This document shows positions 31,701-43,318 of a stretch of 64,000 nucleotides of DNA, piece after piece. The position numbers were made by a program, and so were the translations under genes. The stretch lies in NCBI GenBank assembly GCA_016648135.1, contig JADDOH010002553.1, positions 34,928-98,927 of the forward strand. Direction: 5' to 3'. The notes beneath the pieces were generated by a model. The model was not told the DNA's origin. It ran no database searches and was given only the letters and a program-made list of their open reading frames with translations. The first letter of the stretch is position 1; each line of letters starts with the position of its first letter. This DNA is from Agrypnia vestita (lineage: Eukaryota > Arthropoda > Insecta > Trichoptera > Phryganeidae).

Positions 31701-34700
31701 GTTGCAACCTCAATATGCTGCCGCATTTGATTGGCTCTCTGTAAAAAAATGTTAAGCAATAATCATAATAATGTACTGAGATTGTTATTTTCATTAAATG
31801 CTGGTCCTTTTCAACGGGTCAGGGATATGGAAATCTGTTGCATAAAAAACATGTTTTTCTGCTGAATTTATTTGATTCTCGGCAGGCCTGGATAATTCAT
31901 CCAATTAAATAAATGTCACCATCATCACTCTCCACTGCGATCTGCAGTTTGTGTGCCAACTGCACGCTAAGTAACACCGCCCAACCAGCAAAGCTCGGCT
32001 CTTTCAAACCACCTTCAGCCTAAATCAAAATGTTTGAACATCTCAGCGTTGATATCTTAATAACTTGGACAACGGTGGCATTGCCAAATTCTGTGTTTGA
32101 TTTGTGTTTATTTTCATTTTCATCTCCAATGTCTGAGAAAGAATTTGAAGACGAATTTCCATCTTTCTTACAGATTTTTGGACTACTATTTTTGGATTCG
32201 CTCAGTATAGAATCCCTAAAATCTTTTAAAATGCCCCAAACACGTGGAAGCGTTATGATCTAGGGATCTAGAAATAACTCAGGATGATATTGCTACCTTT
32301 ACTTTTATTACCCCTCAAATATTGAACTTTTTTTACATAGCTGAGTTGATACTAAAATGTAGACAATGGAAAATAAAAAAACGTACCCCCTTTTGCAATG
32401 CTTTCCTGTTTCCGGCATGATTTGCCAGTGGCTGTTCACATCTTCCTGGATTTCTATCGCCGTCACAGACTGCTGTCCTGATCCTGTTCCATATTTGATG
32501 TCGTGTGAATGCAACCTCAGGGGAAGGTCTTTATTGATTAATTTTAAAATAGAACCGCACGTTACGAACTCTGTTGTGTGCCCTGTAACATATTAAAAGA
32601 GAAACTTAATTACATGTTTCAGACACATTGTGGAGTGGAGGGCTCATTGGCTGGTGATGAAAATGCTTCCATCAACCATGTGGTTCCCTTTCAGCGGTCA
32701 TAAATACTTAAGGGGTCATGCTAGCCAGGGGTTAAAAAAGGTGATTAAATAAAGTAATTGTGTTAAAACCATGAATTATTTATTAATCACATTTAAAGAT
32801 TTATTCTCTCTAATGACATATTTCAAGAATAGACACAACTTTTTATAAAAAAATATTTTTAAATGGAAGAGGTACAGCCATTGACCCAGACTGCCTTTGA
32901 AAAAAAAAGCCTTTGCAGGGACCTATTCAGATTCGGATCCTTTGAAATTAAAAAAACCTAATGGGTTTTTATTACATACCATATACGTGAGTACTTGTTC
33001 GAAGGGTTTTGAAAAATATTGATTCGCTAAAAAATGGCAAAGGTTCTAAGTGAAAATTAAGATTTCACGCTAAAATTACTCATTTTTGTTGAATTAAAAA
33101 ATATAGATTTATAAATAATAAACTAAATTGAACTTTGTAATGCACACAAGTTGAGTTAATTTAACATGACTATAGTTTCGAGAGGAGCAGTCCCTCTCAT
33201 CATCAAGTGTAATTAACTTGTAACTGTCATATCAATGATAATAAATATACATTCTTTAAAATAAATCCTTCATCAATTACTAATTTTTCAAAAGTAAACA
33301 AAATTGTTTTTCTACATTAGTTTTCTAATTTAATGTAGAAAAAAATTGTAAAATTAGAAAAAAAATAATCAGATAGTTTTTGAGATATTTTGGTCCGGAA
33401 AAAAGAATTTAGTTTTGTTTCTTTCGCTGCTCTCTGCTTTCTTAAAATTCTAAGAACTCCGTTTATATATTTTGTCAACATTCTCAAAAGGTGAAAATAC
33501 TTTTTGAAACTAAATAATCGATTTTTTTCATAATTCTGACTAGGCAATACAATGGAATACACCTTTCAACCAGTTCTCCGTGTGCCAACTTGGCCTACAG
33601 ACAGTTCTCTATTCATTTACTTTTATGTCTCAACTGTAATCATTGTACCTAACATCAACAAAATTAGTAAAAACAATTTTTTTGATAATAGATCCTTCCT
33701 GCTTACACTGATAAACTCATGCACTTGATTTCATGGACAATCATACCCTCGCATTTTAATCCCTCAATATTCATCCACCACTCATTGCACGTATTACTTT
33801 ATAATACATTAATCTATAAAATACCATGTAATATATGTTTTTACAGTTCATCCCGTCGCAACTTGTATACAAATCATTGTATTTTTTTTTTAACATTTTT
33901 TATTTTATTTTAACATTTCAAATATGGGAACAATTTATTTACTGTCTCCATGAGGGTCAGAAGACTCGTGTATAGATATATATTATGTTCTATTTTATAT
34001 TGTTATGATCATTTCAAACATTGTCAGAATTTTATCAAAATTTCAGATTGGTGTTCATTTGGTTAGAGGAAATATTCATTATTTTTTTCAATTGATTCAG
34101 CAGCATTGTAGATTGACATTTTTAAATATTGATTTTATTATTTTTATGCATCTACTTATTATGTTTTTTATTAATTACGCCTACATGTTTCGGAAAAACC
34201 TTTTCTAAAAATTAAATTAAATTATATAAAAATTCTAAAAATCTTTCCAATAATTATAAGCAATCAAGAACTTAAGCAATAATATTTAAAAATAATTTAG
34301 AAAAACAAAAGATATTATTCAATTTGATATTTTGACATTTGTAAAACACCCTGACGATGGAAAGGTTTTCCCAAAACATGTAGGTTTAATTAATAAAAAA
34401 TATAAGCAGATAGGTACATACAAATAATATAATCAATATTGAAATATTTATTCCTTAAAATACACATAATAATTTTCTAATAAAGGGTCTCTAATAGCTA
34501 GTAGCAAAAACTTTGGGGGGGTCTTCTTCATTTAATTTTGAATAGAAAATATTTTTTTACACTGGGTGAAATTTAGACAGTTACGAAGATAAGCGACATC
34601 AAACTTCTTTTTTTATATTTCTGGCTTATCTAATGCAATATGTGGCACTATCATGAAAGTAGTTATACTGATTATTAAAAAATCATTTATTTATTAAAAA

Positions 34701-35694
34701 GTCATATAAAATTATTCAAACCTTGTAGAAATTAAACCATATCTTTTTGTGAGGTTATAATCATTTTATTTAACTTTTTGTGTCAAAGCGAATGAATTTT
34801 AATATTCCATATAAATTCCTTTCATAATAATCTAACATTTTATAAAAAATAAGTTAAAAATATTTAAATTATCTCTTTATATGTTGACATTTTACCAAAG
34901 TGTAAATCATATTTTCTATTCGAAATTGAATGAAGGAGAGTCCCCCAAAGTTTTTGCTACTAGCTATAAGATACCACACCTGATATATGATATGACTGAC
35001 CCTATATCTACCTGAAAACCTTCAGAAAAATGTTACAAATTTTTTTAACTCAGTTTCGTAATGCATTTCATCTGGAAGCCTCCGAAAAACATATTGTGCA
35101 GCATTAAATTGTTTGTTTTTTTTTCAGAAACAGAAGTGAGACTTAATTTGAAACATTTTGTGATATTAATATTAAATAATAACTAATTTTAACAATGATT
35201 AGAAATAAGATAAGAGTGATTCATTCAAAATCTCATCTTTATTGACTTTCCAATGGACCTTTTTATTTCGGAACCATATTTTTAAAGATTTACAAACGTA
35301 TATTTTTGTAAAACTTTGACAAAACGCTTCATTTTTTAAATGCTCCGACCGAAGACAATTATTATAAACGATAAATATCAATATTTTGAACAAGGAAAAA
35401 TCACTTATTGGCCACGTAATTGTAATGTGTGTATTATGACAGCCAATAGAAAATAGGCACGTGAATATTGAGACATATATGAAAATTATAAATGAAAAAA
35501 ATATTTTTTCCGCATTCTATTATTTTTACTTGATTATTTAAACTTTGAAATGAGTACTTACCATCAGTTACACTAATAATTACACTATAAATAATTAAAT
35601 TTAATAATTGAGTCGCGAAGACGACAGACGTCAAACCGGCGGCCGCCATATTTATTTTATTCATAAACAAAAAACAATGTGCAGGAGACTTCAA
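28714..35694 (-). CDS. SDF2: Stromal cell-derived factor 2-like ER protein (MIR domains)
   Basis: Four exons on the minus strand: 35694-35562, 32582-32387, 31738-31514 and 28885-28714, with junction phases 1, 2 and 2, giving 241 residues. Residues 1-45 include a hydrophobic signal sequence (GLTSVVFATQLLNLIIYSVII). Three MIR repeats follow: VTCGSILKLIN with LHSHDIKYGTGSGQQSVTA; PIKCGSILRLQHVATRKNLHS; and HVDTDVYLAASGRNFGRPI. The C-terminus HTEL is a KDEL-type ER-retention signal. SDF2 proteins are soluble ER-lumen factors acting with chaperones in folding and quality control; length (human about 211) and order fit. The start could instead be Met11 or Met16, since the first Met lies in a less hydrophobic leader. 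The introns hold MITEs and a hammerhead-like sequence. The 5' end faces the SANT gene about 450 bp away. Confidence 0.95.
29160..29250. repeat. Short tandem duplication of a TATACATTTATAATATATATA unit
   Basis: A roughly 45-bp unit (GTATGTATACATTTATAATA...ATGTATACAT, partly palindromic) occurs twice in succession with a partial third copy, downstream in the last SDF2 intron. Confidence 0.6.
29648..30217. mobile_element. Foldback MITE, CAGGGTGT family, copy 2
   Basis: Left end CAGGGTGTAACAGAGCTTAGTCCACAAT and right end ATTGTGGATTAGC...ACACCCTG (given in two parts) are inverted. The interior repeats CAGATAGATTTCTGCCATGA / AATCAAGGCAGGAATCCACT and the central AATTCATTTC...GTAATCGATATAAGTTACTG shared with other copies. 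Lies in the last SDF2 intron. Confidence 0.65.
33155..33217 (-). ncRNA. Hammerhead-ribozyme-like motif, degenerate
   Basis: On the minus strand, GTTAATT and AATTAAC can close an outer 7-bp helix I. The core reads CTTGATGA (one extra T relative to CTGATGA). It is followed by helix II GAGAGG/CCTCTC (6 bp), then GAAAC, C-TATA-G and the triplet GTC. The core differs from the consensus, so self-cleavage is doubtful. The sequence is clearly homologous to 21738-21802. It lies in an SDF2 intron, in the sense orientation of that gene. Confidence 0.4.
34347..34386 (+). ncRNA. Weak hammerhead-like sequence
   Basis: CTGACGA (34351-34357) is followed by a GGAAA/TTTCC hairpin and CAAAACATGTAGG, where GAAAC is expected. 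The G-to-A change in the second core block makes it likely inactive. Probably the same class of retroelement remnant as 21738 and 33155. Confidence 0.25.
34482..34982. mobile_element. Foldback MITE, CAGGGTGT family, copy 3
   Basis: Left CTAATAGCTAGTAGCAAAAA and right TTTTTGCTACTAGCTATAAG are inverted and followed inward by CTTTGGGGG / CCCCCAAAG. The tips have diverged (GGGTCT on the left, CACACCTG on the right). Within the first SDF2 intron. Confidence 0.65.
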
Positions 35695-36142
35695 ATAGTA
35701 TGTGGTTGTTGAGAATTATACTCATAGATAACATAGATAACATGTTCGCGCCGTTCGCGGTTCTTTGATATTCTCTTTTCTACGGTTCTTTTTGATTTGT
35801 GACATTTCGTATTGTGTTGTGAACTTTTTTCTATGGTTGTAAATCGTGAAGAGGATCAAAAAGTGAAGGCGAAGGATATAGGATCTTTGATGTGTCTTTG
35901 ATTCACTTGGTCCTGAAAAAGTGTGATTTTGGATTGTGATTTGTGATCTCTTAATATTATACTTTTCCATAATATTTGACTTGTACGTGGAAACAGTAAA
36001 CGTAGTGCGATATATACCGATTAACTGACAATCGTTCGACTAAAAAGATTTCAATACAGCCCTTTAAAATTTATTTACCGCGATTTTTTCTCATTTAATT
36101 CTTTAAATTTACGCGTACCACCTTTCTACCGCGCATTCTACA
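35695..36142. promoter_or_regulatory. Shared head-to-head promoter region, SDF2 / SANT gene
   Basis: The two start codons are 448 bp apart in divergent orientation with no intervening gene. The interval includes GC-richer patches (GTTCGCGCCGTTCGCGG near 35745) in AT-rich surroundings. No TATA box is evident in either direction. Bidirectional control is inferred from spacing only. Confidence 0.5.
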
Positions 36143-39100
36143 ATGGAGCGGCTCAATTTTAGTCGGGAAGAAAGAGACGACCTATTAAACCTAATTGCTC
36201 AGTACGACATCGAGATTGAGAGCAAGAGACAGGACGATGAAAGCATACTTGATAAAAGGAATCGGTGGAAAAATATCACAGATGACTTCAATAAGATACA
36301 CAGAGAACGACAAGTAAGATGCCTTGTGTCTTTCGTAGTTGGTTTCAATCATCATCATCATATATGTATATAGGTATATTTATATATTATATGTGTACAA
36401 AATGTGTGTTCATTAATATTTTATTTTAGTGTCATGCCAGAAGATGCATGGAAGAAGCGAAGGATGTTTGTCAGGACCAAGATTTTTTACTCTACCTACT
36501 CCTGAGGCAACGTTGAATGACAGTACACGGTATGTATGGATGGATGTATTAAATAGTGGAAACTTGACATACAAGCATACTCGTGATGTAGAGTCATTAT
36601 TTCTTTGGCGGTCAGCTCCCGGCCCTGTTCCTCCATCAGCTCTTAAATATCGTCCTCTGCTTAGCATTTAAATTATTGATCCACTCAATGGATAAAATAC
36701 GAGTGACCCAAGTTTTGCTGTTGAAACTCCATATCACATTTGACTGGTTCTTCTGTGATTTGAATTTCTCGAAGACTCAATTCAGACAAAAGAATTCTCA
36801 GAATGATAAAAAACAAGACTTATTAATGATTGAGTTTATTTGTATGTCAGGACATTGCCCAGTTTTTTTAAAGAAAAAATACTTGTACCTTGAAATATTT
36901 GTTAGTCGAGGTTTCACTGTACTTTATTTACAAACATCGATATAATATAAGCCTCAGCCTATATTAATTCATTTATAAAAAAAAAACAGTATACAAAGCC
37001 AGCTCCTATTTTCAAATTATGGAATGGATAATATGTAGGGTCTGGAATAGATAATAAATGGGGTCTGGAATGGCTATCCATTATTTTATAATAAATGTGG
37101 GTTTGGAATGGTTATCCGTTAGTTTATGATGTTAGTAAGGTCTGGAATAGACAATAAATAAGGTCTGGAATGGATAATAAATAGGGTCCGGAATTCTCAT
37201 GAGAAAGCTGACATTTCTGATGCTGCGCCATGGTAAAATTATTTTTTTCAGTTTCAGTGCCGATAAATCAATGTTTATTAGCTCAATAACTTTTATAACA
37301 GCTTGCATCAAAACATAATTAATGTTAAGAATATTTACAGAGTTTATGAATAAGATAGCAACAAATACAATATACAATTTACAATATAATATACAATTAC
37401 AATTATTTATATTATATATTTTTATTTCGATTCTTTTTCGTAGTAGATGCATATTTTATATTCTTTCAAGCTGACAATTATTTTGAATATCATTGAAATG
37501 TGTTTTCCTAAATCATTTATTTTTATCTTTTTTTATTTATTGTGTAATGAGGGTGAGGTGAGTACTCACGAAAATGGCCTAAATAAATCAGATAATTATT
37601 TAATTTAAAGATTTTTCCCAATATATATTTACCTTAAAGCCATGCTTAAATGTTCTCACCGCACGCACCTGCTGCCTACATACTGGAGGATCGTCCATCA
37701 ACAATATTTCACATTCAGAATTAAACTTGCGAATTTAATTATCTGTCTGCTAAATTAATATCTATTTTAAATTTTCTAGCTTGCGCATTTTTTGCTGTGG
37801 AAATAATTTAAAATAATAGCCCGATCATTTTTTGTGCCAAGTTGGGTCTAAAAATGGATACAAAATCATCTAGAACTGATCGATAGATAAAAATAGATAG
37901 GTCATTATTATTGTTTAAATTTTTGTTTAAAATTCAACTGATACAATTACAAAAGTATGACGTTGACAGATATACAGGGTGTCTTATAGCTAGTACCAAA
38001 AACTTTACAGGTAGATTCCTGCCTTAAAATGAGTCGAAAATGTTCAACCAACCTTGACCATAGTTATTGAGATATGCAATGTCAAAGTTTGCATTTTTTT
38101 TTCTCAATATTTCTGACTTTTTTTTGCAAAGTTGGAACTATCAAATTCTTGCAAAATTGGAAATAGAATTTTTTTTACAAGGTTTTTAACATCTTATTTA
38201 AGTTGTTTTGAAGCGAATGAATTTTTCTTAATCGATATAAGTTAATGTTATGGTAGTTCAACTTTTTGCAAAAAGAGGTATATATGTATATGTATATTTA
38301 TTTTTGTTAAAAAAAAACATTCACATTAATTTAATATTTTGGAATGTGACAATTTTAATCACAGATAAATATTTTTAGAGAACCACAAATCAGTTGAAGA
38401 AAGCTTTGGATAACATGAAGACAAAAACAAGGAAGGAGAAAAGACAGGCAAATATATTACAAGGATCACTAGCCAACGGAAAGCCCCTCAAGTCGCATGT
38501 ATCTATCAGCCTGGACGATTTAATCACCAGTGCTGGAGCAGATATTAGTAAAACCTCGTACGTGGATCCACTTAAGACAACAATAGGAGAGTCTGGTACA
38601 TATTATTACTTAGGTGATAATTTTTTAATTAAAATATTTTTCCATTAAGGGCTTACACCACCTTAATCTTTAAAAAAATCTTTTTTTGCTTTATCTTATA
38701 GCTTGAAGTTCCAAGAATAATTTGAGTCATCACTTTTTCAAAAATTCTTAAAATTCAGTTATAGAAATTTAAAAAAAAAATCTGTTATCGAATTTTTAAG
38801 CTAGCATTGTGAGTGAACTTTTAACTTGTTCCGTGCCCAAGTCAATGGGATGTTAACCTGGAACAGGTTAAGCGAATTATATTATTCTTTTGCATTTTTC
38901 AAAACTCCCTTTTTTGGACTAGTGGAGAAAATACCTCAAAAACTGTTAAACTGATTTTGTACCTACCTAATAACATTATCTACGATAAAATGTGCCATTT
39001 GCTTGTAATTTTTTATTTTTCATCCTATGTTAAATGGTTAAAAAAATTATATATTCCTGGCAATTGTTTTTTTAAATGCTTTTTTCACAAAGATTGTTAG

Positions 39101-39680
39101 AGAGATTTATTTTTTTTATTTTTCATTTATTGGTTTTCTTACAGCCATATAATTAATAAATCTTGAAAAAAAACAATTATTTTTATATAATTATATAAAA
39201 AAAATCCTTTCAGATGGCTGTTACGAGGTTCCATCACCTCCGACAAAAGACCAGTCTGCCGTGAAAGCCTCCTGCAGTCCTCCGCCGGCCTCATCGACCT
39301 CTCCGCAGTGGGAACTGAGGACGGAAACTTTATCTGAGGAACAGGCAGAGTCACTCACCTCCGCAGCTGGCCACCAGCGGTCAGACATGCAGCAGGCGGA
39401 TGACCAGTGGTCAGACAACCAGCTCAGGGAAGACCTGTTGAAGATAGAAGCGCAAGCTCGCACAGAGAGGTTCAAGCAACTAAGTCGGATAGACAAGGAA
39501 TTTCACGAGAATAGAGCAAAACACGAGCAAGAAATTTTTGAGCAAACCCTACTGAATCTAAAAAATCGTTATTATCAGGATAATGAGATTTTTGCACAAA
39601 CAATGAAGAATTTACAAGATTTTAATAGGAGAGCGGAAGAAAAATATCAGTATGAGAAATCTAAACGCTCGCCTAATTAA
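36143..39680 (+). CDS. Myb/SANT-like DNA-binding domain protein
   Basis: Three exons, 36143-36313, 38379-38613 and 39214-39680, join in phases 0 and 1 to encode 290 residues. Residues 1-90 form a Myb/SANT-like DNA-binding domain of the Zeste-related type: LNFSREERDDLLNLIAQYD, then NRWKNITDDFNKIHRERQ, continuing across the splice as TNQLKKALDNMKTKTRKEKR. The middle (SLDDLITSAGADIS; Pro/Ser-rich 150-190) looks disordered. The C-terminus (residues 200-285) is a charged coiled coil rich in E, K, Q and R. Such proteins occur both as transcription regulators and as accessory proteins of PIF/Harbinger transposons; here no transposase neighbours it and the frame is intact, so a host gene is favoured. 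It shares an upstream region with SDF2. Confidence 0.78.
36430..36671 (+). other. Unexplained open block inside the first SANT-gene intron
   Basis: A less AT-rich block directly after an acceptor-like TTTTATTTTAG is open for about 80 codons, with PRFFTLPTPEATLNDSTRYVW in part and an end at TAA 36669-36671. Its frame needs a phase that the donor at 36313 does not supply, so it is not a simple alternative exon. The minus strand is also open for 84 codons. I do not recognise either product; it may be a retroposed or relict exon. Confidence 0.3.
37020..37200. repeat. Minisatellite, GGTCTGGAATAGATAATAAATA-type units
   Basis: At least six imperfect units built on GGTCTGGAAT(A/G)G(A)TAATAAAT(A/G), some expanded by a TATCCATTATTTTA insertion. 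Located in the first intron of the SANT gene. Confidence 0.75.
37636..37671. mobile_element. Solo hAT-type terminal repeat
   Basis: AAAGCCATGCTTAAATG followed by TTCTCACCGCACGCACCTG matches the right end of the hAT-type elements at 94 and 10659. No partner end was found nearby, so this is a truncated copy. Confidence 0.5.
37975..38275. mobile_element. Foldback MITE, CAGGGTGT family, copy 4 (right end missing)
   Basis: Starts CAGGGTGTCTTATAGCTAGT after TA and runs through TTCCTGCCTTAAAATGAGTCG to the family centre CTTAATCGATATAAGTTAAT. The right-hand terminal repeat is absent; the copy ends about 100 bp before exon 2 of the SANT gene. Confidence 0.65.
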
Positions 39681-39799
39681 CCTTGAATGAATTTGTATTA
39701 AAATGCAAGGTTTACAATGTGCTAAAAACTTCTAGAAACTTCTGTTGATGGTCACTGCGACTGAAATAATTACATGAAATAGCAGTGTACGAAAAATCT

Positions 39800-39965
39800 A
39801 ACTTTTAGCGAGACATTTGAGAATAGAGTTCTGGTGCCGACACTAATGTTTGCAAGTGAAATTCAGAACTGGCAAGAAAAAAACGAAAGTAGACTGAATG
39901 CAGTGGAAATACAATAGTGATGCTCAGCAGCGCACATGTAAAACTTTATGTGGTAGAGTGAAGAA
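39800..39965 (+). mobile_element. Decayed RT fragment
   Basis: The plus strand reads ENRVLVPTLMFASEIQNWQ then KNESRLNAVEI, resembling the 'vlvPtlmYgsEtW...e.kr.l.avEM' segment of RTE-type reverse transcriptases. Short and interrupted. Confidence 0.45.
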
Positions 39966-40879
39966 TTAAAGAGTGGTCTGAACAGGAAAAAGCAAAAATA
40001 GGGTGGTTCACCGAACCTTGCTTCCACTGACAATTGACGTCAGCTTACTGGAGATATGTCATCTGAGTCCCGTTGAAACGAAGCTATTCTTCGCTTTTCA
40101 CAAGAAGCGGGTTCCAAAAATATATCTAAAATTGGTCCAGGGTCACAGCATTGTCGTAGAAATCCAGAAGCGGTCCAAAGATTAGACAGAGTTGAAAAAT
40201 CAGAAGAAGAAAAGAAGAGTTATCGAGTATCGAAATTATATGATTGAAAATCAGGAGATGAGAAGAAAAGAAGGTTAAGCAGAGTAGCTGTATTCAGTCC
40301 CGAGGCGAGCAGTGAAATGATTTCTATTAGGCTGTTTATTTACATCAAGACAGCCAATCAGTCACAGCCGGCCCTCGTCTGGCTGCAAATGACCTGGGGG
40401 GCAAAATTAACTAAAATACAATTATGCCGAGCGCACTATGCCAGTCCAACAGACTTTATCAATCTCGACCCCTCCTGCACGCTCGCATTCACAAACATAC
40501 AACAAACATGTTCTAATAAGACAAAACAATACATTCAAACATATTCAAATTCATATCATGTTGCTACGGTGTAATTGGCGGCTGGCATTTACTGCTGGTT
40601 GCGGGGGCGCTCATCTGGTCTCTGCGTCGTCGCATTCATTGTAGGCCTTTTTCAGGCCCCTATGTGGAATTTGTTCCATTCGATCGGTGTGACTTATCAA
40701 ATGATTTGTCAGTACCAAATACAATATACTGTCACTTTGACTGCTGATTCCAAACTGAGATCACGCAGTCTCGCATTCCAGCCAATTCCAGGACAGCGGT
40801 CACTTATACGTTTACGTTATACATATTGTACACCAACTTAGCAATGTATTAAAGTGCATCCTTATAGATGATTATGAAG
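39966..40879. other. Intergenic, no gene supported
   Basis: Open frames at 40003, 40317 and 40575 have no recognisable domain and no splice or promoter context. Probably retroelement debris. Confidence 0.35.
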
Positions 40880-41060
40880 ACCTGGTGTACGTAGATGAAC
40901 TAGATATGTAAAATCGGCCCTGTTAAAAGACTATGCATGAGAAGATGTTTGGAAGTGGATGAGGCAAGAGTGGTATGCTAGAACAGAAGATTGTGGCATT
41001 CTATCCTCCCTGCCTATCCCTGTGGGGAAAACTATTTAATAGTAAGTTAGTTAATCATGA
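40880..41060 (+). mobile_element. RTE-like RT C-terminal fragment
   Basis: The plus strand reads GPVKRLCMRRCLEVDEARVVC, a stop, then RRLWHSILPAYPCGENY. This is the same tail as the fragment at 21209-21350 in the opposite orientation. Confidence 0.55.
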
Positions 41061-41149
41061 ATTTTTTATATATTTTTTTATTCACAACCGAATAGTAAAT
41101 AATTCATTTCTGCTGTAAATATTATGAAACATCGGATACCAAATCATTA

Positions 41150-41525
41150 GAGTCCATTCACTTTAGGTAAGCCTTTTGCATTAGTGTGAGTAACAGTCAG
41201 TTTCACAATCTCGTAACATTTTTTTTTTGAGTAAATGATAGATGCAAAAAATTCAAATTCTAAATAATAAATGTTTGAATTCTCCTTTGTTTGACCTGAA
41301 AGCGATTTCTCCTTACCTAATTTAAAAATATTCGTGATTTTGTAGTCACCGTATCTTTAAGCGAAAAATATTAAATAAAGAAATGACCGCTCCGCTCGCC
41401 GGTCACAGTGGTACTGGAGCGGCCAATGAAGTTGGTTTAAAAAATTAATACAATTTCACAATTTACGTGTTACAGAGGGTATTACTCACACTAATGCAAA
41501 AGGCTTACCTAAAGTGAATGGACTC
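41150..41525. mobile_element. MITE with perfect 44-bp inverted repeats
   Basis: Left arm 41150-41193 (GAGTCCATTCACTTTAGG...) and right arm 41482-41525 are exact reverse complements over 44 bp. TA lies on both sides (41148-41149 and 41526-41527), the presumed target duplication. 376 bp, no coding capacity. Arm identity implies recent mobility compared with the other MITEs here. Confidence 0.85.
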
Positions 41526-41527
41526 TA

Positions 41528-42288
<761 letters not shown>

Positions 42289-42440
42289 TCACGTGATTTT
42301 TGCATGTACCATACACGTGAACGTCTTTCGCGCGCTGGGCACATGACGACGGAATAGATCGACACGGCGACAGACACGTGATTTTTGCATGTACCACGCA
42401 TGTGTCTTTCGCGTACTAAGGACGTGACGACGACGGAATA
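42289..42440. repeat. 84-bp tandem duplication with CACGTGATTTTTGCATGTACCA
   Basis: Two units start CACGTGATTTTTGCATGTAC at about 42293 and 42377 and end ACGACGGAATA. Each contains a CACGTG E-box and TCTTTCGCG. Confidence 0.75.
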
Positions 42441-42675
42441 TTATTTCATTATATAATTTTCGATCGTACAACATGAGTTTAGGGCGACATCTATAACTTT
42501 TCTATACGATTTTGACGACCGAAAAACTTCTACTTTGAGTGTTGATTTAAGCTATAATCGGCCATGTTTTTGAGTCGAAAATGGAACGACAGGTCACAAC
42601 AGGATTTCTCTATTGGGAAAAAATTACGTTTTTCAAATTCGATACGCGGCCGTCGATAAATAATTTATTTTGTGC

Positions 42676-42750
42676 CTGTCGGATATATCCGACGCGGCCC
42701 CTGGGGACAGTCGCGCTCCGTCGGATATATGCGACGCGGCCCCAGGCTCA
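42676..42750. repeat. GC-rich direct repeat with a 16-bp palindrome
   Basis: GTCGGATATATCCGAC, a perfect palindrome, is followed by GCGGCCCCTGG. About 41 bp later GTCGGATATATGCGACGCGGCCCCAGG (in two parts) repeats it with one change. The block is strikingly GC-rich for this window. Confidence 0.7.
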
Positions 42751-43318
42751 TTAATGATATTAATGGATATTAAATATCTGTTTCAGCTCTCAATTTCTAG
42801 AGCTGTGCAACATTTAACCTTCCAAGTTTACAAAATGTTAAAATTTTATCTAATAATATTTTTCAAGCAATTATATCAGTCACAATATTTTATATGAAAA
42901 TCATTTAAAATTAGCAGATGATCATGTTAGTGTTACAATTTCTATAAAGCAGATGCATTTAGTCAACGTAGCAGGGGAATTTTTGTGCTTTTTGGAGCAA
43001 TAAATGGCATCAAATAGATAACCCTTAGCACAGAGTAGATTATTATTATTTGAGGCAAACATTCAAAACCATACGCCTGAAGCATCAGCTACAATGGGCA
43101 GGTCATTGTGGAACATAACTAAACAGAATGACGCATTTACAGCTATGTTTCCCAAAGCCAAAATGCTCTGAACCGTCAGCACTTGGAATTTTCTTATTTG
43201 CTCTCACTCTCTCTCTGTAAACCTATTTTATTTTTCTCTTGAGATACTTTTGTGATGGATATTAATGAAGTTCTATATTTCCATTTAAATAATTAATTTA
43301 AAATAAAAAAGATATATA

